A stretch of DNA of 64,000 nucleotides from Nipponacmea schrenckii (GCA_030562195.1 CM060200.1:2976001-3040000), one strand, 5' to 3'. Shown: positions 25,262 to 37,129, numbered from the stretch's first letter. Notes: a model not told the origin generated them from the letters alone. Program-made: numbers and translations.

Positions 25262-25422
25262 GAGGCCATTTTCTCCATAACTTAAGTTGATTTTAATATT
25301 TCAGTTATCTGATTGGTCAATCACTTAAACTAATTTGAAATTAGTCTTCATTATCCAATCAGATTACTGTATTTTTAAAATCTGGATTTTTTTAAAATTA
25401 AGTTTTTGAGAAAAAGGACCCT
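25262..25422 (-). mobile_element. Family B MITE
   Basis: Reverse-oriented copy 0.5 kb from the previous one. It contains TCTGATTGGTCAATCAC and TCCAATCAGATTACTG, ending AAGTTTTTGAGAAAAAGGAC, CCTG. Confidence 0.75.
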
Positions 25423-25639
25423 GATCTCGAGATGATTTTTTATTAAAATTTTTTTTACCGTGTTAGAGTAAGACTTGTTTTTTTGTAAGAAAAGAATTCT
25501 GTGAGATTTTAACCTGGTTCTTAGTCTTAGGATTAAATTATATATATTCCCAATAAACCTTATACAAATATTATGTGATGAAATCAATATAAAAACTATT
25601 AAAATATTTAAATTCTAAACTTTGGATAGTTAATAGAAC

Positions 25640-25745
25640 GATGAGAAAAACGTGATCATAAACTACTTGGAATGTTTCTGAAGAAGGTATTAAGCTGAAA
25701 TGCTAAACGACAGGACAATAGTATAGTATGTATTTTCAATATTAA
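25640..25745 (+). mobile_element. Family G retroelement-like fragment
   Basis: Inverted relative to 11310-11420. Contains ATAAACTACTTGGAATG, TTTCTGAAGAAGG and GCTGAAATGCTAAACGACAG. The GAAACG of the other copy is GAAATG here, so it has decayed. Confidence 0.35.
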
Positions 25746-26474
25746 ATATTAAGGTAATTCTAAACCAATGACAGTTTTTAAAAAACAAATAAGATGCTCA
25801 AGTGAACTGGATACTTCTAAACTTTACCTGGAATAATCAGTTTTAAATGGAGAAGTTTGGATTCTACTAAACGATTTATTCTGTTCATTCACAACTGTTT
25901 TTATTGATATGTTTTAAGTGAAATTAAACAAAAAGGATACATTTGGAACTTTACCTGTGATATCTCATATTTTGAAACCTCGGAGATCTACTAATTAAGT
26001 TATTCCGATAATATCTGACCGGTTTATGTCGGCCCGATGGTGACTATGGATGTAATATTTAAGGATATTGCCGCTTGTTGTCGGATTCTATCTAACAATA
26101 AGGAGGTACCTCGGAAAACAACCAAAGTAAGCTTTTTACACTCCTCAAGTGTTATACTGTTTAGTTTTTTATTCAGTTCTTTGACTCAGCCCTGTAGCCA
26201 GAAATGACTTGAAGATGGGCTTTTTTTGTCCTGGTTCTCCCCATCCCTCAGAAATTTTTGAATAGCATATTTTGATGATTCCAGGAGCAAAATTTCCAAT
26301 TGAAATGTTATGTTTTTATGTTGTTTATTGTAAATTAATCAATCTCTGCTAACTTAAGAAGGTTTTGAGAGAGGACAATTGGTGGGATTTAATTCTTATC
26401 GGCTTGGTCCCAGCCCTCCTTCAAACACAAAAATCACAAACAATTGGTATTGCCTTTTATACATCTTAATATTT
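25746..26474. other. Unique DNA upstream of the tetraspanin exons
   Basis: No clear first tetraspanin exon was found. An ATG at 26047 is followed at once by a weak GTAATA donor, which is not convincing. Confidence 0.35.
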
Positions 26475-27005
26475 TCATGCATGATAAGCATATAACATAA
26501 CATGATAATACCATTATACACAAATATACAAAACATAACGTAATAATACCATTATACACAAATATACATAACATAACATACTATTACCATTATACACAAA
26601 TATACATAACACAATATAATAATACCATTATACACAAATATACATAACATAACGTAATAATACCATTATACACATATATACATAACATAATAATACCATT
26701 ATACACAAATATACAACATAACATAATAATACCGTTATATGCAAATATACATAACATAATAATAATACCATTATACACAATTATATACATAACATAATAA
26801 TACCATTATACACAAATATACATAACATAATAATACCGTTATATGCAAATATACATAACATAATAATAATACCATTATACACAAATATACATAACATAAC
26901 ATAATAATACCATTATACACAAATATACATAACATAACATAATAATACCGTTATATGCAAATATACATAACATAATAATAATACCATTATACACAAATAT
27001 ACATA
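26475..27005. repeat. About 37-bp minisatellite
   Basis: About 14 copies of AATACCATTATACACAAATA, then TACATAACATAACATAAT. A variant with CGTTATATGCAAA recurs at intervals, which indicates duplication of multi-unit blocks. It ends about 140 bp before the first recognised tetraspanin exon. Confidence 0.85.
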
Positions 27006-27142
27006 ATATATAAATCTTCATTTACTTCTTTCAATTTATATTGTTTAATCTTGATTTATTTAATTTAGAATAAGAAACCATGACAACAGATTGTTACAAT
27101 GCACATAATATATCTTTAATATTGTCCATCTTTATATTTCAG

Positions 27143-30100
27143 CCATTACGTGCATCACGTACATCGCGTGACACCCCTGATGACTACCGTACTCGAAGTA
27201 ATAGACGAACAGAAGATGGTTGTACAACTTGTTTAAGAGGAACTTTACATTGTTATAATGTCTGTATATTGGTGAGTTTTTTTTTCCTCATTGTACACTT
27301 GCATGGTTTCTTTAACCCGGAGATATATGACAAGTAAGAGATAATCATCTGTTTTATTTCAGAGGGAAATGATCTATATTTAGTTCAGGTCCAGGGTTCA
27401 ATTGTGGCCTGGCCAAGTTTGAGATAAAGCCTTCACATTTCAACATGGTTTCCCCTGTCAGTGGGTGAGGTAGGAGGGGCTGATGTGAAGGAAGAGTCAG
27501 ATGGGGGGAGGGGACAATAAAAAAACCATGTGCGTTAAATCTCATGACTGTTGGAATGCGAAAAAAAGAGTAGTATGATTTCCCTCATTTCACACTATAT
27601 GGCATTGCCTGTTTTTACTGGCCCAATCAGGTGTATAACAGTAGGATGTAAAACTCCATTTTATTTCTTTGCAGGTGATTGGTTGTGCAGCTCTGGGGGT
27701 AGGAATATTTTTACTTGTGACAGACTTCAGTGCCCGTAAAGTGACCCCTATAGTGGGTAACCAACTTTATGAAGTAACAACATATCTATTAATCGCTGGG
27801 GGTGGGGCAGTGGCCCTCCTGGCGTTCTGTGGGTGCTGTGGAACCATACGAGAAGATAAATGTGTACTTTCATTTGTAAGTTGAGATTTATTGTAGCTAC
27901 TGAACATCCAGATATCATTTAGAGGATATTTTCAATAATCAAATGCATTGTTATGGATAATTACTTAGTTTTTTTTGGATATTTTTTTTTGATATTTATG
28001 GCAGCAGGTATATCTACGGATGAATAGATCTCTTACTGGCCAATTTAAAGATTTTCAAATTATATGTTCATTCTTAGACATTGTTATCACTTTATCACTT
28101 TAATATAAAATATATAGAGAGAGAGAGCATCAATATAATAGAACACAGCCAAGATATTTCATTATTAGAATATCAGATTTAAAAGTTATATTTCTAAACC
28201 TTTGACAAATTGATTGGCATTTTTTTTAAGGGCTTGCAATTAAACTTAGAAGTGGAAAGCAAAATATACAAGTATCACAAATAACACAACTTTATCAAAT
28301 TTTCTCACAATTTTTTTTTTGTATTTTTTTCTTATGACTATTAAACTCTATGTTTCAGTATGGAACAACTTTAGCAATAGTTTTTATATTACTGGGTGTG
28401 GCCTGTGGCCTAGCCTTTTTCTTCAGGCAGGTGGTAAGTAGTCCTTAAATTTCCCTAATTGCACATTGCATGGTGAGGTCCACCCTCATAAGACTTATTC
28501 AGAACAGAAAGAATGATTTAAAAAATTGTCTATTTAAAGGATTATATAGGATATGAAGTCACAACTTACTTTCACAAAAATCTAACTTGAGGCAATTCAG
28601 TGTTCACATTTCATTTTTAAAAGTATTTGTGATAGTCTCTTTCGCTTAATATAGAATGTTTTACAATGTTATATGATTTTATATAATGTTATATCATTCT
28701 AATATACAATGTTATGAAAGGTTATACCATTTTATAAGATGTTATACAATGTTATACCATTACAACATAATAATATACAATATACAATGTTGTATAATGT
28801 TAAACAATGTAATACCATGTTATAAAAGGTTATACATTACAATGTTATACAATGTTATAATATACTATGTTATATGGTGTCATATGATGTTATACAATGT
28901 TGCACATTGTGTTTTGGTGTTTTCAGTTAACCAGTAATATTAAAGGTCGAATGAGGCTGAGTTTAATAGAAAATTATGGGATAGATGTGCGAGGTAACTC
29001 TGATAATAGACGTGTCACTGAAGCATGGGATGCTATGCAGAGAAAAGTAAGTGTTATTTTATTATTTGGTTTAACGAAATCAAGAGAAATTTTATCTTTA
29101 TATATGTTGATTTTTTGAAGAGTTTAGAAGCATATGAAACATTGAGTTAATAAATGTCAGAAATAGTATATCCATATTAGTTAATTCTTTATAACATTGA
29201 ATAACACTTCATTTAATAAATTTTGAGAAAAAATATATCCATATTAGAATCCTTAGAGGTTTTGATGTGCATGTGCATGTTTTCATTGTATTGTTTCTGT
29301 TCTATTTTTAGTTACAATGTTGTGGAGTATCAGGAAATGTTTCATCCAAAGATTCCTGGGCCTTCTACAGATTGAACACAGTCTGGTTTATTCAAGAAAT
29401 GAACAGTAAGTCACAGTTTTTTATGTCTCTAGTCGGTAATGATGCCAAGGCCCCTGAGGTATAGGATGTCCAAGACTGTAGAGAATGAAAGATCTGTGGT
29501 AGCAGGCTTACCACATAGGCTGCTATATCAGCATCAGTTGGAAGAAAATATCTACTTGTCATCAAACAACCATGTTTCTCTTTGATGAATTGTAGGAGAA
29601 CTGAACAATGGGAATATAAAGCTCTATTATCTGAGAATATTAATCTCTTAGTGGGAATATTAAGCTCTATTTGTGTTAATATTAAGCTCTATTAGTGGGA
29701 ATATTAAGCTCTATTTTTGGGAATATTAAGCTCTATTAGCTGGGAATATTTAGCTCTATTAGCTGGAATATTAAGCTCATTTAGGTGGGAATATTAAGCT
29801 CTTTTAAAAGCTCTAGAATTATTAAGCTCTATTAGCTGAGAATTTTAAAAAGCTCTATTAGCTGGAATATTTAGCTCTTTTTAGCGGGAAAACTTTTAAG
29901 CTCTTTTAGCTGAGAATATTAAGCTCTTTTAGCTGAGAATATTAAGCTCTATTAGTGGGAATATTAAGCACTATTAGCTGGTAATGCAAATATATAAATA
30001 ACTGTTGCACGTTGTACAAAGGTGTCTTGTATTGACAACAGTTAAAAGTGCATTAAATGCCAAACTCCCACATTCCTTATCCAAGCCATTTGACCATTGT

Positions 30101-31999
30101 TATATTGTGTTATTCCAGAACCCTCAGATGGTAAATTAGTTCCTGAAAGTTGTTGTAAAGACCGAAATATTGCAGTCTGTACAGGACAGGAGTTTTTCCA
30201 GGGACCACCTAATTTTGTTGATAGTGAATTTACAAAATATAAAAATGAAAACCCACATCTATATACTAGTGTAAGTAGATTGTCATTTCTTTTATTTTTG
30301 AGAAAGATAGGGGTTGGGGGGGGGGATTAGATTTTTCTTTAATTGTAGTTTTTTCTTTTCTGTCTTCTTCTTTGCATATTAAACCACGTTTATGTTAAAT
30401 AGTTATAGGCTTATCATTTTTCCTTTTTGTTGTTACTGAAAGTGAAGTACCTAATCATGGTCAACTATTTTTTTGTATATTCTAGGGTTGCTATGATCAT
30501 ATTTGTTTATATTCTAGGGTTGCTATGATCAACCATTCTTTTATATTCTAGGGTTGCTACGATGAACTATTTGTGTATATTCTAGGGTTACTATGATCAA
30601 CTATTTGTTTATATTATTGGGTTGCAATGATCAATTATTTGTTTATATTCTAGGGTTGCTATGATCAACTATTTGTTTATATTCTAGGGTTGCTATGATC
30701 AACCATTTGTTTATATTCTAGGGTTGCTATGATTAACTATTTGTTTATATTATTGGGTTGCTATGATCAACTATTTGTTTATATTCTAGGGTTGCTATGA
30801 TCAACCATTTGTTTATATTCTAGGCTTGCTATGATCAACTATTTGTTTATATTCCTGGGTTGCTATGATCAATTATTTGTTTATATTCTAGGGTTGCTAT
30901 GATCAACTATTTGTTTATATTCTAGGGTTGCTATGATTAACTATTTGTTTATATTATTGGGTTGCTATGATCAACTATTTGTTTATATTCTAGGGTTGCT
31001 ATGATCAACTATTTCTTTATATTCTAGGGTTGCTATGATCAACTATTTCTTTATATTCGAGGGTTGCTATGATCAACTATTTGTTTATATTCTAGGGTTG
31101 CTATGATCAACTATTTCTTTATATTCTAGGGTTGCTATGATCAACTAGTGGATTATTTAAATGACTATGCTATAGTAATTGGTATAGTATCAGCAGTTGT
31201 TCCATTATTTTTAGTAAGTATCCATGATATTTGTTGTAAAAGGATAGTTTGAAGGTTTTACTGCATACATATTTGAAAACATGGACACCTACTTTGCTAC
31301 TGAACAGATTGATGTTCAGTCAAATGACAGTACCTTTTTCTAACATTCATCCTTATTTGAGTTGGGTCATAATTAGGTCCAATACACAAGGACATGGTCC
31401 TGTCTAACATTCAGTTCATAAAGAAAAACATAGACTCTTTATTTTACATGAGTCAGAATTAGGTCCAATACACAAGGACATGGTCCTGTCTAACATTCAG
31501 TTCATAAAGACAAACATAGACTCTTTATTTTACATGGGTCAGAATTAGGTCCAATACACAAGGACATGGTCCTGTCTAACATTCAGTTCATAAAGACAAA
31601 CATAGACTCTTTATTTTACATGAGTCAGAATTAGGTCCAATACGCAAGGACATGGTCCTGTCTAACATTCAGCCAATAGAGACAAACATAGACTCTTTAT
31701 TTTACATGGGTCAGAATTAGGTCCAATAAACAAGGACATGGTCCTGTCTACCATTTAGCCCATAGGGACAAACATAGACTCTTTATTTTACATGGATCAG
31801 AATTAGGTCCAATACACAAGAATATGGTCCTGTCTAACATTTAGTTCAGGGATGATACAATATTTACTGTAAGACCTACTTACTGGCCGTTATAATAAAA
31901 AATATATTTTGATATTTCCAGATACTAGGTATAGTGATATCGTTTTGTTTATGTGCACGTGTGTCTGGTCACCCTAGTGACGATGAAGTGGATGTTTAA
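27143..31999 (+). CDS. Tetraspanin (eight exons visible, 5' end uncertain)
   Basis: Four-pass membrane protein that organises membrane microdomains; subfamily not determined. Exons: 27143-27271, 27675-27875, 28359-28433, 28927-29046, 29312-29405, 30119-30270, 31130-31213, 31922-31999 (TAA 31997-31999). All junctions are GT-AG and the frames join (310 residues seen). From the first exon base: a basic, Cys-containing N-terminal region (residues 1-32), TM1 about 33-59, TM2 80-99 running into CGCCG and the short loop TIREDKC, TM3 111-135, a large extracellular loop with the diagnostic CCG (178-180), ESCC (216-219), C227 and GC (258-259), TM4 270-296, and a short acidic tail ending DDEVDV. Six loop cysteines fit the usual disulfide fold. 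The start is open: an in-frame ATG at 27080 exists, but TTTATATTTCAG before 27143 looks like an acceptor, so an upstream exon is likely. Confidence 0.93.
27553..27668 (+). mobile_element. Family A SINE-like element abutting tetraspanin exon 2
   Basis: Recognisable blocks: GCGAAAAAAAGAGTAG, TCATTTCACACTATATGGCA, GGCCCAATCAGGTG, GTAGGATGTAAAACTCCATT. The T-rich tail runs into TTTATTTCTTTGCAG, the acceptor of the exon starting at 27675. Confidence 0.75.
27985..28085. mobile_element. Family C foldback MITE fragment in tetraspanin intron 2
   Basis: TTTATGGCAGCAGGTATATC, TACGGATGAATAGATCTC, TTACTGGCCAA, then CATTCTTAGAC. Half of the element. Confidence 0.6.
28640..28915. repeat. Irregular ATGTTATAC repeat in tetraspanin intron 3
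   Basis: Repeats of ACAATGTTATAC and variants with unit lengths of about 10-25 bp. It ends about ten bases before the acceptor of the exon at 28927. Confidence 0.75.
29615..29985. repeat. About 24-bp minisatellite in tetraspanin intron 5
   Basis: About 15 copies of GGGAATATTAAGCTCTATTA with GCT or GT joining bases. Degenerate; units vary from 22 to 29 bp. Confidence 0.8.
30475..31147 (+). repeat. 34-bp minisatellite made of a splice acceptor plus exon start
   Basis: About 20 units, each TTTGTTTATATTCTAG followed by GGTTGCTATGATCAACTA. The first 16 nt equal the end of tetraspanin intron 6 and the last 18 nt equal the start of exon 7 (31130). By eye about 16 units keep the AG; four have TTATTGGG or TTCCTGGG instead. 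The last unit is the true junction and continues into exon 7. Confidence 0.93.
31330..31850 (-). repeat. Tandem array of a family E retroelement tail in tetraspanin intron 7
   Basis: Five to six copies of a roughly 87-bp unit containing TTTACATGAGTCAGAATTAG, GTCCAATACACAAGGACATG and GTCCTGTCTAACATTCAG. The unit is the family E tail seen singly at 37.13 and 54.06 kb, amplified in tandem here. Confidence 0.85.
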
Positions 32000-33115
32000 A
32001 AATAGCTTCCGTCCTGACCAATCAGAATCAACGTTACATATTGTGCCTCCACCTGATGCAAATCATCCATCCAATCTGGAATTGGTTTGAAAAAAACTGA
32101 TTTCAGTTTTGAATTTTGTGTTGCTCATTAGTTAATCAGCTATTGGTTTAAACAGCAACTGGTTTAGGTTTTAAAAAATGATATTCTTATTGGTCAATAA
32201 GTGTGAGATTTGGAATATTACATGACACTAATAAAGTGCTGTAAAATGGCGAAATGTGGTGAAAGCAGAAACTTTTAAAAGTATATTTTCCAATTTCAAA
32301 ACTTGCGGATGACTCGGAATAGGGGCGGGGGGCAGTGCTGGTTCCAATATTTAAACTAAAGAGTGTTTTAAGCGCCTCAAAAACATCAATGATTGGCTAA
32401 CAGAATAATTTCAATAAATCTGATTGGTTAATCATTTTAGAAGAACCATCATTGACCAATCAGATCTTTTGAAATGGATTTAATTGTGATGGTTGAACGA
32501 AAGTTCTAAAAATTTGATGACATAACAGTTGATTATTACCAAAATGGTGGAACCATAACCAAGAACCTATTCCATAGTTTTGTGACTCAGAAAGGAAGCA
32601 AGTCATGTATCTTTACATCTACAAAATGCAAAGGGCCCAGAATAACCCAGAGTGATGCTTCAGAGATAAAGGTCTGGCTGCCTTGGATGATGTTTCAACA
32701 ACAGAACATAGTCTTGTTTTACCAGATACAAAATTGTCCGTAACAATATTTGATGATCAAAGTTTTGGATGATTTTTATCGACAGTCTAAATATAGATTT
32801 GGGAATTCCCCACTTTGTCTATGACCTTAGTTGGGTATTCCCCAAACCTATATTTATATAAGCTAAAATGTATATTACAATTAAGAATGGAGGGAATTAT
32901 ATATTTAGTTTCATTTTGTATATAAATCATTGAAAGCTATTCAATAAACATTTCATTATATTCATCAAAATATGGCAAGCTTGTAGGAATCGTTTTGAAG
33001 ATATCCTAATGCGACAAATATGATTGGCTAATTTATTTTATATGCCTCTTTATAAGCAATTCAGAAATGTTTTTTTTTTATGATCTATGATTGGTTTTTC
33101 AAAGCTTACTGTTAT
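32000..33115 (+). other. Probable tetraspanin 3' UTR and downstream DNA
   Basis: Follows the tetraspanin stop codon. Candidate polyadenylation signals AATAAA lie at 32230-32235 and 32943-32948; which one is used cannot be told from sequence. CCAAT-rich stretches at 32375-32470 resemble family B but are too decayed to call. Confidence 0.5.
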
Positions 33116-33119
33116 AAAG

Positions 33120-33505
33120 ATATGATGTGTTATCATATGATGTATCATTTGACAAAAATTCTAAGGATCATCAAATATATAGTATGTGTTTTCAGATGAT
33201 GTGTTATCTGATGATGTGTCATCAGATAATATGTGATGTGTTATCAGATAAATAGTATGTATTATCAGAAAATGTGTTATCAGATGATGTGTTATCAGTT
33301 GATGTGCTATCAGATGAGGTGTTATCAGATGAGGTGTAATCAGATAATGTGTTATCAGATAATGTGTTATCAGATGATGTGAGTTATCAGATGATGTGGT
33401 GAGTTATCAGATGATGTGTGTTGTCAGATGATGTGTTATCAAATGATGTGTTATCAGATAGTGTGTTATCAGATGATGTGTGATGTGTTATCAGATGATG
33501 TGTCA
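33120..33505. repeat. 15-bp minisatellite
   Basis: About 20 copies of GATGTGTTATCAGAT and variants, with some shortened units (GATGTGATGTGTTATCAGAT). Confidence 0.85.
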
Positions 33506-35651
33506 TATAACAAAAATTCTAAGGATTTAATAGGGACTATGGTAGTAGTATTCTACACAGGCTATCTTTCAGTGTCCCTATTTATGAAATTAATCGAATA
33601 ATGAATTATGTAACGTTATTTTTTTTTAGATTTAAGGCCCTACCTTCTTATCCACTATTCTATAAATATTTTAACAATAGAGCCAAACAATGTACTTAAA
33701 TCAGTGCTTATTTTATCATCATCATCATCATCATCATCATCAATTTCAACTTTGATTTAAGTCGAGCTACCTTCAGCTGAGTGAAACAGCCTTTGTTTGA
33801 GAGATATGAATGTCTCTTCATGCTCATCAAGGGATTGGAAAAAGCATGGTCTTGATTTGGCAATTCATAATTTCGTATCATTCTTAAATGAACAAAATTC
33901 CTTTGGATGTCTTTACTAGGATATTTGCAGTGGGTATTGCATCGTGATTGTATAGTAGTATACTCGGAGGCAATCCTAGTGATCATTGTTGATCCAAATA
34001 TTAAGCGATGATGATTTTTCGTTCAATGATGGTAGCGATGGTATGAATTTATCATACTTTATGTACATTTTTGACACTTTATCAAATGCACATGATTTTT
34101 TTTACAAGTATGAAAGCGTTGAATTATTGGATGTTTTTCGTTTCTATGGAAACGGATTTAATATAAATTTCCAACTGTACGAATGCTTAGTAAAATATTT
34201 TGTATCGTTACATTTTGTGGTTTTGGGGCTTATATTTCTATTTCATATTCGTTATTTCATGTTTTTCTTGAATTTTGATAAATTTTTATATAAGTTAGTT
34301 TATAATGTATGTTTGATTTTGAAATTAGAGCTGCCACAAATCGAGGCATTTTTTCTACAGAATCTATATTTCAATAAAATAAGTTTTAATAGTCGTTCCA
34401 CAAGTGGGAATATTGGACATTTATTTAAGCTAAATTTTGAGCAAGTGAAGTTGGGATGTTATCCATTTTTTTCTTCTCAAAATTCTGGCTTGGGCATCTA
34501 ACTTTACACCAATTATAGAAAATATATAAATAAATTTTAGGGGCATTTTACTAGGAAGAAAATAAGATTTCCCTGAAATATTTAAATTTTTCATCATGAT
34601 ATTTCTATACTACATTCCAAATAGCTATGCATATCTTGAAACAACTTAAAGCTAACCTTAAAGCTATCATGGACAACTGAAATCAGGAACAATTACATCA
34701 TTCAAAAACAATCTATCATGGAATATTTATTTCAAATTTTTAAAATTTAGTAGGTTTTTCAATTTCAATTTGATTCTGGTCCACTCCATAATTTTTACAG
34801 TTACAGATACGCAATCCTCATCAGGACAGCTCCTTAGTGGGTTAACTTTCCAACATAGACTTTGAGCAAAAGTTTTTAACTTTGACAGAAGGACAGGGTT
34901 GGTAATAAACAGGAAGTCGTCAGCCCTGTATTATTGTGTATATATTGAATAAGTTGTGATAAAAGCGCCGTATATTTGTATCATATAATATTGCAAATGA
35001 GGGATTCTGATTGGATAATTCAAATTCAAATAAATAATTCTGATTGGATACATTTGAAATTAATTAACCAATCAGGAGTAGATAATTTATGAAAATAGTT
35101 AATTAGATTTAGACCTACAATAGTATCTTTAACGATTTAATTTTGTAGTTTCTTGTATTTTCTTTTTTTTTTTCTCTAAAAAATTATTCTTAAAATTAAT
35201 AAAAATTTGTTTATTTCAGATTTAAGGATAATATCGGTCAGTTCTTAAGATTTCATTTTATTTTATTTTTTTGTATTATTTTTGCGGTTTCTAGATTAGC
35301 AAGCCCCTTTAATTAAATTAGATTCAAAATAAATAGAGTTATTGCCCTTGTTGAACAATAATAACAATTCATTAATAGATATGTAATTTATTTGATAACT
35401 TAGTAGTTAGCATCTTTTTCAGTTTTCTGATTTTCAAATTTCCACGAATTAATTTAGTTACATTTCTATCGTGTTTTGAGTTGTCTTATATCTTAAGAAA
35501 TAAATAAAGTTTTTGCCTAATTTATGCATCATTGTAAATGGATAAAATCATTATTAAAATATATTTTCAGTAATTTTTGTCTTCTGTATTCCTTCCATTT
35601 CATTTGAGTGTTTTTTGGTCTCCGTTTCCTCCCTTCTACACCATTTAAAAA
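33506..35651. other. Intergenic DNA with one long AT-rich frame
   Basis: Contains an (ATC)n tract at 33715-33742 and a 171-codon forward frame (33986-34501) that is Phe/Leu/Tyr-rich and matches no family I know. Paired CCAAT-type motifs near 34990-35090 resemble family B. No gene supported. Confidence 0.4.
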
Positions 35652-35880
35652 GTGAAATGAATGGAGTTTTACGTCCTACTCTTCTGCACCCCAATGCCAT
35701 GTAAGGTACAGCAAAATAAGTCTTGCCAGGACAGCGGCATTAGCCTACTCTTTTTGCGATTTTCAACTGATGAGGGGTCTTTAATGTACACAGCCTGTTT
35801 CACACGGTGCCTCTTTTTCCGTGTCGGCCCCTCTGACCAGCATCACTTACGGAAGTAAGCTTATATAGAGCGCACTTTGT
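35652..35880 (-). mobile_element. Family A SINE-like element, near full length
   Basis: Reverse copy. The tail GTGAAATGAATGGAGTTTTA lies at the left, then CAGGACAGCGGCATTAGCC, TTTTGCGATTTTCAACTGAT, TCTTTAATGTACACAGCCTG and a distal TTATATAGAGCGCAC block. One of the longest copies in the window. Confidence 0.75.
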
Positions 35881-36063
35881 TAGTCTTAAAACTTGGGGTG
35901 TGTATTATAGACCTTGTGTTTTATCAAAATTAACGGTTTATTAATAACGATGACAATGTATTGGAATTCAAGAACAAGTAGTTTTTATCACTTTCTTTGA
36001 AAATACACTTTGATCCCAATAATCTCATTTTGCAACGTTAGATTTGGTGATTTCATTCTTAAA

Positions 36064-36335
36064 GGGGTACTGCGTCTTAGCATGAACATAACATTCAAGT
36101 TCTCAAAAATGGTCAATGTGAGTATATATAATATTCATCAGTAAACTCACCTATTATCTAGAATTTATTAAGCGGTTTTCAATAATGAAATGCATCTTCA
36201 TAAATAATTATTTAGCTTTTCGGATATTTATTTATTTTATTATGTTATTTATGGCAGCAAGTATATTTACTGATGAATAGAGCTCTTAGTGGCCAAGTTT
36301 GAAATTTTCAAATTTTATATTCATTATAAGACCTA
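36064..36335. mobile_element. Family C foldback MITE
   Basis: Begins GTACTGCGTCTTAGCATGAA, CATAAC; then TCAAAAATGGTCAATGTG, an interior with TTATTTAGCTTTTCGG, and the inverted half (TTATGGCAGCAAGTATATTT, GAATAGAGCTCTTAGTGGCC) ending near CATTATAAGAC. Confidence 0.75.
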
Positions 36336-36661
36336 TTATCCATTCAAACACCTTCGAAAAGCTTTTGGGAATTATCCGATTCTAATGGACGAAGTTCAGT
36401 AATTCGGTAATACGTTTAAACTGATTTATTAATTCTCGTCCTGTTTTCCGACGCCATTATAGCAACACTTTGCTATTATATTACAGCCATAACTTGATGA
36501 ACAGAACCAGTTACCAACAGTTACATACATTTTTAGATTGTTCTATTTGATCCCACACTAGAGCTCTGATATATTTAGTTCAGGACATTAATTTAATGAT
36601 TCGAAATTGAAATGAAATATTGAATTGAAAATACCAGAGTCGAGAACAAAGCGGTATATAA

Positions 36662-36858
36662 AAATGAAATGAATGGAGTTTTACGTCCTACTCTTATATA
36701 CTTAATGGACTAATGAAGACTGACAATACCATGTAGTTTTCAATGAGGAAAATTATCCTAGGACAGCATTAATCTACTTTTTGGGATTTACAACTGTCGA
36801 AGGATCTTTAACGTGTACCGCCTGTAACACATGAGGCCTTCGTTTTTTGTCTCATCAG
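36662..36858 (-). mobile_element. Family A SINE-like element, near full length
   Basis: Tail AAATGAAATGAATGGAG, then TTTTACGTCCTACTC, AATACCATGTAGTTTTCAAT, GACAGCATTAATCTAC, GGATCTTTAACGTGTACCGC and CACATGAGGCC. Confidence 0.75.
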
Positions 36859-37129
36859 AACGACAAAACGGTATAATAAATAAATATTATATAACAAACA
36901 ATAATTCAAAGTCTTCGTTTGTTTTCTGTGGTACAAAAAGACACCAACAGTAGAGTGTAAAACTCAGCACGGCGATATCCAGTAACAGCATTTATTTTAA
37001 CTTTATATACCCTGAACTGAAATAGTCAGATAGCATTCAAGGTAGATAACTACAAATTTACGTTTTAAAATACGTTTTAAGACCACAATAAAATAAATAA
37101 GCTTTCCGATCGTGCCAAATCTTATAATA

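Noticed and set aside
27551..27739. Frame overlapping tetraspanin exon 2
   Set aside because: Shifted-frame shadow of the exon and of the adjacent family A element.
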